A stretch of 64,000 nucleotides of DNA, from positions 1,178,001-1,242,000 of the forward strand of contig CAKMXJ010000002.1 in NCBI GenBank assembly GCA_928724745.1, in the 5' to 3' direction. Below, one piece after another: positions 10,201-18,397 of the stretch (positions are counted from its first letter, which is position 1; every line of letters begins with the position of its first letter). Both the position numbers and the translations under genes were made by a program. This stretch comes from Anthracocystis setariae. Lineage: Eukaryota > Basidiomycota > Ustilaginomycetes > Ustilaginales > Ustilaginaceae. The notes beneath the pieces were generated by a model, which was not told the origin of the DNA, ran no database searches, and saw only the letters and a program-made list of their open reading frames with translations.

Positions 10201-11597
10201 GTTTCGTGCAGGAAGACGGCGATGGCCATGGAGCCGAAACCTAGGGTGACAGCATAGACGAATGCACCCAGCGCAAAGATGTCAGCCTCGATCATGGCAC
10301 CTAGCGTCTTGGCAGGGTGAAAGTAGACGGCGACCGTTGCGATCAGGTGCAGATTCGAAAAAGGTACATCATCATCAGGATCGTGGTTGGGCAGAAAGCT
10401 CGCCAGCCAGCGGCTGAGCGTGGGCGAGTAGGTGAAGAGGGACGCCAAAAGATAGGCGAGAGCACATTTTGCAATGTTCCGATGGAAGGGGCTGAGATGG
10501 GCACTACTCGAGACACAACCGAAACGCCTCGAGATGGCCCTGAACGGCGCAGCTAAGAGTCGGGAAGCGCCGGGCGCATTCGCTTTTGATTGGTCTGCAT
10601 CGACGCCTGCTGTTTCACGACGCACATGGGAAACAGATGTGCTGGCACCGTCCAAGGCATTGCCTGCATGTGGTTCTTGATCTTCGATATCGCTTTCTGT
10701 ACCGCTGCTGCTGTCCGATTCCGAGTCGGTCTCTAGTAGGTGTTCCTGGGTAGCATAGAGCAGCGGATCATCGCCGAGAGGAGTCTGATCTGGATCATTG
10801 TCCAGCATGCTTGCAGGCTCGTCGCTGATAGACACACGACGAGCAAGAAAATCGTCCATGGTGTTTAGCCCGCTTTCCCGCAGTGTCGAGGCGAACGGGG
10901 ACGAGGACAGATTCGCGCTACCTCGACGATCGAAGCTTCGGAGACTCTGGGGAACAGGCTGCGCTCCGGTGGAGGAGCGGGATCGAAGCTTGATACTCGA
11001 AGAGCCTTTCAGCGACGGGGTTGCAGCAAGGCTCGCGAGAGAGTCGTCTGGATTGTCGTGCTCTGAGGTTTGATGATACGAAGCTGATCGATTAGGATAG
11101 CCCGAACGACCGGCGAATGAAAATCTTTCACGGGCGGGGGACGGTGATGCTGCCGAACGGGATGGTGCAAGCGAGAGACGTTTACTCTTCCTGCTGCGCC
11201 GTGACTGTGGCTCGTCATTGGCATCGTCAAAGAGATGAGCGAGTGATTGCCACTGTTGAGCATACTGACCCGGGGCTAGCAGATGATCGATATCGGCGCG
11301 CATGGTGTCGGAGGTGATGCCCTCATCGTCGAATCTGCGCTGGTCCTCGAAGGTGTGCGATTGGCGTTTGTTCAGTTGAGCTTGGCTCTTGAGGGCCGAA
11401 GTGACCCGCACACGCTGTCGCACCGCATCCCAAAGCCTGGGTGTGACGGTGCTATCGGAGGGCAGAGATTGTGTGCTGCGCGGATGATCTCGGTCGGAGA
11501 CGATCCGTCGGGTGATGGGTCGTGACGGTGGCTGCAGTAGAACGGAACCGCCCGCTTTGGGTGCAGCTTTTGGTTGCTGATCCAAGCTACCCGACAT
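7260..11597 (-). CDS. Aromatic-acid-exporter/FUSC-type integral membrane protein (putative ER transporter family)
   Basis: A single 1445-residue frame. A long hydrophilic, serine-rich, probably cytosolic N-terminus (about 1-365) is followed by a first hydrophobic bundle (about 370-555), a hydrophilic middle of about 430 residues, and a second bundle (about 1005-1165) containing SFMVVLSPTVGQSNHMSIHR and GVMWATVLNQLVWPFEARR. A helical C-terminal cytosolic domain runs to 1445. The two-bundle layout with the conserved VxxSPTxGxS/HRxxGT pattern and the final P-F-x-A-R motif is that of the fungal 'ER transporter 6TM N-terminal / FUSC-like' family related to bacterial aromatic acid and fusaric acid exporters. 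The substrate and the membrane it occupies are unknown. No introns are evident. The family is clear; any drug or acid export role is inference. Confidence 0.88.
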   Translation of the reverse strand: MSGSLDQQPKAAPKAGGSVLLQPPSRPITRRIVSDRDHPRSTQSLPSDSTVTPRLWDAVRQRVRVTSALKSQAQLNKRQSHTFEDQRRFDDEGITSDTMRADIDHLLAPGQYAQQWQSLAHLFDDANDEPQSRRSRKSKRLSLAPSRSAASPSPARERFSFAGRSGYPNRSASYHQTSEHDNPDDSLASLAATPSLKGSSSIKLRSRSSTGAQPVPQSLRSFDRRGSANLSSSPFASTLRESGLNTMDDFLARRVSISDEPASMLDNDPDQTPLGDDPLLYATQEHLLETDSESDSSSGTESDIEDQEPHAGNALDGASTSVSHVRRETAGVDADQSKANAPGASRLLAAPFRAISRRFGCVSSSAHLSPFHRNIAKCALAYLLASLFTYSPTLSRWLASFLPNHDPDDDVPFSNLHLIATVAVYFHPAKTLGAMIEADIFALGAFVYAVTLGFGSMAIAVFLHETDRLIISDILSVLVFLGLGMALVGFARIKVAKPTFNTACSLICIIVFTVVVKEGSSHLGHFSTEKTLQVTLVVLVGSLISNLVCFYVWPQSATTNLQNDIVRNMRGFSTLLRVLTKTFLLEDPSNFHFKSDRIKRAIDDHHDSFTSLKKNLEEAKMEVLLDPRMRGMTVKYIEATDSLNRLAQHLTGLRSSCGLQHQIMAARKEAQRASREDVHAMQQNRATSNVQPRPSTSRLADLFESEADPQNVAQDGSEASITTERGIETSAFEDFIASVGPHMRSLVFSCCRTLRGLRSTFVARDPISAEPKVPAQEASAFSTANIGTGTWSYYGASNGGYTPGTSFDGLQIDISNALRRFQHEQTVAIKRIYTMEPKKLAQVNGEAAHTAQDADGGFASLLQKSNGDEGVFLIFFFVFNLEEFAKELEVLIEALEQIRQAEERIALARLTSWWKLRLRLLLGAPGIVLSELGRILGWRWGQRMRRHGKRGRASAAAKKMATPLDFPSHRRHAYDTDQTPRAMTWKEHLQQVVWHIGEFFRQPDTKFAIKAGVGSALLASPAFFPSTRPIFTKFQGQWALVSFMVVLSPTVGQSNHMSIHRIMGTVSGALVAVGVYKLFPDNNVVLPLLGVLFSLPCFRYIIGKPQLASSGRFVLLTYNLTALYSYNLRKTDVEVEMIAYQRTVSVIVGVMWATVLNQLVWPFEARRQLALGVSDVLFKLAWLYQRLVLSYSRDLSDLGSRRGAGGEDSFDTDEVDREGRDEDEEAALLGSFASRHGDEFQAIELHLQVSLIKLEGLLAQTKHEPRLKGPFPVATYRSMLWCCQNILDKLHSMRSVTTRQDWYRHVRRDFVIPVNAERREMVGNVLLFFYTLGSAFHLKSRVPPYFPPAGECRTRLLARIRELPVVKRRAMRGSSAYLLFYSYALAMKDVIDQLQELGRLTQQNFGVWGGSVENFERHFRVGEDEVGVVMGSEAVSAKASRLEVR

Positions 11598-12380
11598 GTC
11601 GTTCTCGGAACTTCGTATCGAGGTATCGAGCGAATCAAACGAGAATGCGAACCATGGTCTTATACTGCTTGCGTGGAGGCAAACGGATGGTTCCGAAAGG
11701 AGGGCGGTATTGCGCGAATTTTCGTCGATGAGTTTCGGCTGAGTAGGAACAATGGACGGTCCATCCGATGCTTCTAGAGGTGCTTGTGATGATTAGGAGA
11801 CTCGGAGTCGTCGCGATGGTGCCAAGACAATCTAAAGCCTCTATTTCAGGGCTACTGCATCTCATGCGTGTGTGTTGGTTTTTGTTTCACTCTTGCTAGC
11901 GTATGATTTGCATGCAGGGTCGCTGCGCGTTGAGTTGTGCGACACGCTCCCATACAACACCAAAAAGGTCGCCGGGGCCCTTGGGACCGTGTGGCCGTGA
12001 CTTTGTGAAGCTCAGAAAATTTTAATAATAATTTTATTCAAAAATTAATCGTCGGGAAAAAGGAGGCTAAAAAATGGGAGCAAGAAATGCAGAGAAAAAA
12101 AAAAAAATCAAATCTGCATTTCCAACCTGTCGTCGTGCGCAGCTGCGGACCCCATCCATGGCACGCGCTCATGGCTTGCAATTACCTATTGGAAGCACGG
12201 TCCACACAAATTAGGCGCAAGATGAACTTCCTCCACTCGAGCCAACTTCAAGCTTAACTAGACTATGCCATTGAGCTGATCGTTCGGACAATTCTAGTTG
12301 GACACATACTGTACCACATCAACATGTGGCATCGAGATGGCGCCTCTCGGTAGAGCTCATTCTTTTCACTTTCGCGGAAT
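11598..12380. promoter_or_regulatory. Divergent intergenic region, FUSC-type gene / CCHC-PSP gene
   Basis: Head-to-head spacer of about 780 bp serving as 5' region for both neighbours. The centre (about 12010-12115) is AT-rich with an A-run near 12100-12110. No RNA gene or small coding frame with plausible codon usage is seen. Confidence 0.5.
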
Positions 12381-14434
12381 ATGGGTCTCTTCACAGATAC
12401 ACCTTCGACTGCCCAACGTCTGAATTCTTCCACTCCTCTGAAGCGCAGGTCGCTTGGCGGAAGCAGAAGGAGCTTACCAAGCTCTGTTCCGAGACCTGTC
12501 ACAGCAGAATCTGCAGCGACCGATCTACCTCCGGCTGTCGATGCCTCTTCTCCTCAAAGCACCAAGCTGAAAGTTTCCGAATCTGCAACTTCGGCAGCCA
12601 ACACTCCCACCCAGCAACGCACTATCCAGGACGAACCAACCTCCGACGACGATCAGGAAGTTGACCTGGACGACTTGCAGAGCGATAACGCCTTTCTTTA
12701 TCACAGACATCTGGCGTTCGATCAAGCAGTCGGGCTCCTTCCTCTTCATCCTCCGGAGCTGTCTCGTCTGGAACAAATCGACGAGTACGTCTCTACACAC
12801 TACTTGGACTGCTTCGGCATTACTCATAGAGACGAGTTGATCCGACACCACAATCGTCTCGTCCCCTTCTTCGCCAAAGCACCGCGCTTCCTTTCGATCC
12901 ATTCACTCAAGAGAAAGGAACTCGACCGAGACCACACGCATGTTCCCGACACCACCGAGACCTGTGCTCGCAAGCTCCTCTGCCAGGGTCGCTGCCGGTT
13001 AGGCTTCAGCTGTCCTACCCACGATCTTTCGGAATCCACCTAGAAGTGGCGACGTGGGGCGAACTTGAGTGGCAGGCATCAGACAGCACATATCGTCAAA
13101 TGAGCTCTCCCGCAGTCTCAGTCTGTAGCCTCGAGAGCGGCGAATGGGACGATGAAGAGCAGTCCTTCTACTTAGATACCCACCCCACACCGTACGCATC
13201 TTTCGATCCCGACCAATCTTTTGAAGGCTATCGCTACATCTTTTCTAGGCCGAAAGGTGATGACGGCGCAGCAGCAAATGTGCTGGGAGAAGTGGCCACA
13301 GCTCAGGATTCTGCTCAGGCCGCAGAAGCAGCTGGCAGGCAAGACAAGACTCGCGAGCGTCGCTGCTTCAACTGCGGTGAGCCAGATCATGCCGTCAGCT
13401 TGTGTCCTCAGCCGAGAAATTGGGAGAGGATCCGACAGAGCCGGATCGAATTCGAGCAAAGCAAAACTCAGAACGATGATGAAGGGATCGGCGGGATCAA
13501 CGCCCACGCTCGGCTCCACGAACAAATGGCATCCGCCGAGCAGCGGCTTGAATGGCTCGATGAATTCACGCCTGGACAGCCAACTCGCGGGCTGATCGAA
13601 GCTTTGACTTGGCATATCGACACGAGGAGGGATGGCGGCAAAGAGCAGAGTCTGCAACGAGAAACGCTGGGCACACTCGATCTGCCTCATCTCCGCAGTA
13701 TGCTCATGTGGGGCTATCCTCCGGGCTGGATCTCCACGCAAGACCCGCTCGAGCAAATCAGGAAGCGTATCGAGCAGGACTCAAAATGGGACTCTGTAGA
13801 GTTGCTGAGCGGGTTCGATGTAGAGGTGCTCGACCGGCCACAGAACGCCCAAGTGACAAATCGCAACGAGCCGGACCATGCCGAAACCGGCACTGATGAT
13901 CGGGCTCGGCGATGGGTGGACTATCACACCCATCTGTTTGACAGTCATCGTTTGCAGAGCTACGACACTGTCTATCGCCGACCGCTACCGCAGATGGAGA
14001 TGCAGCAAGATAGCAACTGCATTCGTGAGGCAGACTCATACAGCAAATACGATCGCGAGCGTCCACATGACAGCATTCGAGACGCGCAGCTGCAGCCTAT
14101 CAAGCAAACGTCGACAGAACCACCACACAAGAGGCTCAGACTGTCAGATAGGGCGGCACGAGAGGCAGCAGTCGATAGAGCAGCGTTGTGGGATCGGCTT
14201 CTGTCTGGACCATCTTCGCCTTCTCCACCACCGTCTTTGGTAGTTTCTGCAACGTCACTTCCGCCTCCTCCACCACCTTTCGATCCGCATCCGCCGCATC
14301 CTATGACTCCACCCCCTCCTCCTCCGCCCATGGCTCCACCCCCTCCTCTCATGGCTCCTTCTCCGCCTCCACCACCGCCGGCTTTACCTCCGTTCGGCTT
14401 CGGCATTCTTGATCAATCTAATCAATCAATGTAA
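12381..14434 (+). CDS. CCHC zinc-knuckle and PSP-domain protein (ZCCHC8-like); frame change near 12.99-13.04 kb
   Basis: Two abutting frames almost certainly form one gene. The first (12381-13043) has strongly biased coding-type codons until about 12985. The second runs to 14434. A 56-nt GT...CTAG intron at 12988-13043 would join them in phase and give 665 residues; a single-base error is the other explanation. The second part has a zinc knuckle CFNCGEPDHAVSLC (CX2CX4HX4C, about 13363-13404). It is followed about 65 residues later by a PSP motif, LPHLRSMLMWGYPPGWIS (about 13681-13734), then a polar linker and a proline-rich tail of PPPP runs. Zinc knuckle plus PSP is the architecture of ZCCHC8, the scaffold of the nuclear exosome targeting complex, and of splicing-associated PSP proteins, so a nuclear RNA surveillance or processing role is inferred. 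The N-terminal 200 residues carry no domain I recognise. The exact splice junction is unproven. Confidence 0.75.
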
Positions 14435-14790
14435 TAGTAGCGCTCGCAACAACTCAACGAGGTGTAGGTACTTTGTGTGCCTGGCTAACAGCATACTTCT
14501 TTCTTATGTATCAAGCCTTTGCAGTGACATCTATTGAGCCAAAAGGCTGATTCGTTGTGCGAGAGGTGTTTCAATCGAGATCTCGGGTGAGGACCATGAG
14601 CTCAAGTGGTGTGTCAAGATCACAGCGCTGTCAGCCGGCTAAACTTTTGTGCGCATCGGGATCAAGTGGAGGTGAACGGACCAAGTGGCTCACATCCGAC
14701 CGGTCCAAGCAATCATGTTTGCTTCCTCCTCTCATCTGACGATTGGTTCTGCGTCATTCTGACACAAATCACCCGTCTCTATTCATCGTC
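14435..14790. other. Intergenic between CCHC-PSP gene and aldo-keto reductase
   Basis: Tandem spacer of 356 bp with a pyrimidine-rich stretch just before the ATG at 14791. Nothing else is recognisable. Confidence 0.5.
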
Positions 14791-15801
14791 ATGGCAGGCC
14801 GATTTGCTCCGATGCGTGGGGAGAAGCTCTCGCTCTCGTCGTCGATCAAGATGGTCGACGGCTACCTTATGCCTCGATTCGGAATTGGGGCTTGGGACAT
14901 GCGAGGGTCGGAATGTCGCACGGCTCTGCTCAACGCCTTTGACAAGGTGGGCTATCGCCATGTGGACACGGCAAGATACTATCGCAACGAGGAGGATTGT
15001 GGTCAAGCTGTTCGGGAATGCAGCGTGCCTCGCTCCGAGATCTTCTACACTACCAAAGTGTATCTCAACGAAATGGGAGGCGGCAGCAAGACTCGACACG
15101 CCATTGAAGACAGTCTTTCCAAGTCGGGTTTGGACTACTTCGACCTCGTCCTGCTGCACGCTCCCGATGGTGGCAGGAAGTTCCGTCTGGACTCGTGGGC
15201 GACACTGTCGGAATTGGTCGGAGAAGGCAAGATCAGGAGTCTGGGCGTCTCCAACTTTGGACCCCAGCATATCAAGGAACTGATCGACAGCAAGCCCAAA
15301 GTGGTGCCGGTGTGCAATCAGATCGAATGCCATCCTTTCTTTGCACAGAAGCAGCTGAGACAGGCTTGCGAGAAGGAATCCATCATCGTGCAGGCATACT
15401 GTCCGCTGGCGCGTGGAAAGTACTACGGCAACGAAACGCTCGCGAAAGTGGCGGACGAGACGGGCAAGACAGAGGCACAGGTGATGCTACGATGGCTGGT
15501 GCAGAGCGGGATTGTGGCGTTGCCCAAGAGCAGCAATCCACAAAGGCAGATCGAGAATGCAGAATGTCTTTTGTTCGAGCTCTCCGACCAGCAGATGCAA
15601 GGTGAGTACGGTTGGATTGCTGCGCTTGCGCTCAAAGAAGGACATAGCCATACACAGACCGGAACAATGATAAGTGAAGCTGACCTTTCCGTTGCCCGTT
15701 CCTCGTTTTGCGTACGTCTCTGCACGTTAGAACTGGATGCGCTGGATCGAGGTGATAAGGGTTGGATCGAGATCCAATCTCAGAGCCAACACTGCGACTA
15801 G
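14791..15801 (+). CDS. Aldo-keto reductase
   Basis: Two exons, 14791-15601 and 15731-15801, encode 293 residues of a (beta/alpha)8 NAD(P)H-dependent reductase. The catalytic tetrad is visible: D59 and Y64 (RHVDTARYY), K89 (YTTKVYL) and H123 (LVLLHAPDG). GVSNFG and LPKSSNPQRQIENA supply the conserved barrel end and the cofactor-binding K-S-x-x-x-x-R-I. The intron (129 nt, GTGAGT...GTTAG) is a multiple of three and stop-free, so an unspliced message reads straight through. The spliced C-terminus QELDALDRGDKGWIEIQ fits the family's usual ending, which is why I prefer splicing. I chose ATG 14791 over an in-frame ATG at 14743 because family members start about 20-30 residues before the GIGAW segment. 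The substrate is unknown. Confidence 0.9.
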   Translation: MAGRFAPMRGEKLSLSSSIKMVDGYLMPRFGIGAWDMRGSECRTALLNAFDKVGYRHVDTARYYRNEEDCGQAVRECSVPRSEIFYTTKVYLNEMGGGSKTRHAIEDSLSKSGLDYFDLVLLHAPDGGRKFRLDSWATLSELVGEGKIRSLGVSNFGPQHIKELIDSKPKVVPVCNQIECHPFFAQKQLRQACEKESIIVQAYCPLARGKYYGNETLAKVADETGKTEAQVMLRWLVQSGIVALPKSSNPQRQIENAECLLFELSDQQMQGEYGWIAALALKEGHSHTQTGTMISEADLSVARSSFCVRLCTLELDALDRGDKGWIEIQSQSQHCD

Positions 15802-16373
15802 CAAGACATCATAGGAGTGTACAACAACGAGTCACAACATGGTTGCACCACTATTTGCAGATGAAGGAACCGATACATTTAGCGACCCACAAATCGATGA
15901 TTGAATGAATGAAGGAATCAAGTGCGGCGTCGTAGATGGAGGCTCGTTCTTGATATCGAGTGTTGTTCTCTGATGACTTGGATTGGCAGATCGCGTAAAG
16001 TGGCTCCGCAGCTCGACCTGATAAATTATGATTCCCTTGAAAAGGTGAAAGCGCGCAGCAGCCGAAGCTCAGCTACGCTACGCCTGCGTTTTAGCGGCGC
16101 GGCTCAGTTCTCCACACGGAAATTCCGATTTCTTGGCTCTTTGCTTCACGCGCCGCGCTGTGGCGGTGGCGAAACGCGGCTAAAAGCCAAAAGTAACACT
16201 TTTCCCAACGGTGCCTTTCTCAACGCTAATCAAACTCAACCTTGCTTTGTTCCTTTCATCTCCTCTCCTCTCCTCTCATCATCGTCGTCGGTCATTCTCA
16301 TAGGGAGGTCGCTTTTAATAACGGGGGGAAATTTCGGATTGAAGAGATCTGAATCGGCCTCCTCGTCCTAGAT
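15802..16373. promoter_or_regulatory. Intergenic / 5' region of the acidic disordered protein gene
   Basis: About 570 bp. The 3' part (16255-16300) is a CT-rich repeat-like tract (TCTCCTCTCC units) typical of fungal core promoters or 5' UTRs. No conserved coding signal despite an open frame at 15922-16371. Confidence 0.5.
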
Positions 16374-18305
16374 ATGCGCTTCCTTGGTTCCGATGGTCAC
16401 ACTGCCCATCACCCAACACTGGCTCCCTGGATCGACAACGCTCCACATCCCTCGGACTCGGCTTTGTTGGCAACCCCGCAGCTTCCGACAGGGCCTGCCT
16501 CTACCGTCTCTTCCTCAGTAGTATCGATGATGGACAGCTCGGCAGCTGGGCCTGTCGAGATCAATCTAGTGTCATCACCGCCGACAAGTCACGACACGAC
16601 CCCATTGCGACCATCTGCAGCAGCAAACATCCTACTAAGCCCGTCAAAGGCGAGCGAGCTTGCAAAGACGACCACCGCAACCTCCGATTCCGGATCGATC
16701 CAACCTGGTCCTGCATCCGGAGCGCCGGTGGATGCTTTTGTGCCAAGCAGCGAAGCGGAGGATGGATATCACGACGACCAAGACAACGACACCGACGGAA
16801 CCGAGTCACCGCAGAGTAATCGTACCCTATCTCCAGTGCCATCTGCCTTGACAGAAGAGCGACAACCTTGTATTGCAGCAGACCAAGTGCTGCGGATTGA
16901 AGCTTCTTCGGTCTACGTCGAGATCCCAGCCGTATCTGTATCCGCAAATATGCCTCGAGACGGTAGCAGCGGTAGAAAGAGGACGAAGAAGCAGCCCCGT
17001 AGCTCAGATGCTACCGAAGTTGACGTTGGTCAGGCCTCAGCTTCTACCGTCGTAGATGATGCAGCATACGCCGCGGCCTTGGCAGCTCAGGAGGAGACCC
17101 TCGCGCGTCGTCGCCCGACAAGAAATGCTCGCAAGGAGGTAAGCTACAGTCCCGTTTGTGACCTTGAAGGGCGGCCATTGGCCCCAAAGAAACACGCGGC
17201 TTCATCTTCAAGCTCCACAAAAGCGGCTCAAGGTGTTCCGGGGAAGAACTCAAAGACCAAGGACAGACCAAGGGTCTTCTCAGACGACGACGACGAGGAT
17301 GGAGTTCAACATGTACCAAGACCGAAGCCGATCGCATCAAACAGTGCAAGGAGACGGGAAGGTAGTGATGCTGACTTGACTGATGATGATGTTGGGTTTC
17401 AGAGTGGAAGTGCTCGCAAGAGGTCGAAAACGAGCAAGCACAATGCTGTACATAGCGACGATGACGGCAATCCCCCTGCCAGTAACGAAGATGAGGATGA
17501 TGTCGACGGGATCTTGACACCGCCAGCACCGGGCTCTCCCCCGAGGCGATCTTCGAGAAAGAGCGTGCCGTCACCCAAAAAGAAGCAGCTTCAGGAGCAG
17601 CAAAGTAGCAAATCCGTCAAGAACGGCAAGGCGAAACCGCAAAAGACCTTTGATCTGGGCGACGATGAAGAGGATACGGAAGCAGGACAGCAGGATCGAG
17701 ACATGCCGAACCCCTCGACGCGCAGATCTTCCAAACGCGTCAAGTCGCCTACACCCGACGAGGAGGTAGAAGAGCAGACAGAGAAGCAGCCATCCCCTGT
17801 ACCGTCGGCGTCTTCAACAGAAAGGGCAACTGTGATCGAGGCCGAAGTTGGATCAAATCATTCCTCTGAAGCAACCAGCGCAGTTCGAACAGCGGCCGTT
17901 TCGGTAGCGATCAAACGCATCGGCAGCTCGAATCTAGCCTCGTCGCCCGCCTCTAGCTCAACCTCTTCCAGTTCTTCTTCGTCCCACGCCTCGCCCTCGG
18001 CACGCGCCTTCTTTGGCAAGCCGCTGACGAAACTGCTCAACTCGGGCGCTGTGCGCCGACCTGGCCTGACGCGCAAGACCAACATTCCCTCTCTACTCAA
18101 TCATCGGGGGGCACCCAAGCCACCGGCACCGCAACTAGCGGCATCGAAGAGGAGGATGCAGGACGATGACTACGAGTATGATGCCGAGTACGAGGCGATC
18201 CTCGCCAAAAATAAAAAGACCGAGGGGAGCGATGACGAGAGTGATGCGGATGACAAGAGGTATCAAGACGAAGACGAGGTCGAGGCAGAGGCGGAATACG
18301 ATTGA
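16374..18305 (+). CDS. Acidic, intrinsically disordered protein, probably nuclear; possible RAD51-interaction-like motif
   Basis: 643 residues, almost wholly low-complexity: serine/proline/alanine-rich N-terminus, alternating basic clusters (RKRTKKQPRSS, RRSSRKSVPSPKKKQ) and acidic runs (SDDDDED, NEDEDDVDG), then a highly acidic C-terminus. Basic clusters suggest nuclear import. The only part that looks structured or conserved is residues about 545-580, where RRPGLTRKTNIPSLL follows FGKPLTKLLNSG. This G-L-[ST]-R-x-x-x-I-x-x-L pattern is reminiscent of the RAD51-interacting motif of RAD51AP1-type proteins, but it is only a motif-level resemblance. Met codons at residues 44 and 45 are alternative starts. 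It is convergent with PIG-S, with only 92 bp between the stops. Function not assigned. Confidence 0.7.
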   Translation: MRFLGSDGHTAHHPTLAPWIDNAPHPSDSALLATPQLPTGPASTVSSSVVSMMDSSAAGPVEINLVSSPPTSHDTTPLRPSAAANILLSPSKASELAKTTTATSDSGSIQPGPASGAPVDAFVPSSEAEDGYHDDQDNDTDGTESPQSNRTLSPVPSALTEERQPCIAADQVLRIEASSVYVEIPAVSVSANMPRDGSSGRKRTKKQPRSSDATEVDVGQASASTVVDDAAYAAALAAQEETLARRRPTRNARKEVSYSPVCDLEGRPLAPKKHAASSSSSTKAAQGVPGKNSKTKDRPRVFSDDDDEDGVQHVPRPKPIASNSARRREGSDADLTDDDVGFQSGSARKRSKTSKHNAVHSDDDGNPPASNEDEDDVDGILTPPAPGSPPRRSSRKSVPSPKKKQLQEQQSSKSVKNGKAKPQKTFDLGDDEEDTEAGQQDRDMPNPSTRRSSKRVKSPTPDEEVEEQTEKQPSPVPSASSTERATVIEAEVGSNHSSEATSAVRTAAVSVAIKRIGSSNLASSPASSSTSSSSSSSHASPSARAFFGKPLTKLLNSGAVRRPGLTRKTNIPSLLNHRGAPKPPAPQLAASKRRMQDDDYEYDAEYEAILAKNKKTEGSDDESDADDKRYQDEDEVEAEAEYD

Positions 18306-18397
18306 AAGCAGTCAATGTGATGCAGCTTGCGTGCGATTCTCTACTGTTGTATTCTACTGTACAAGTCTTCTTTCTTCGTTCAAAGATTTTCCCTATC

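Noticed and set aside
15922..16371. 149-codon open frame upstream of the acidic protein
   Set aside because: CT-rich leader and promoter sequence; no codon bias or motif.
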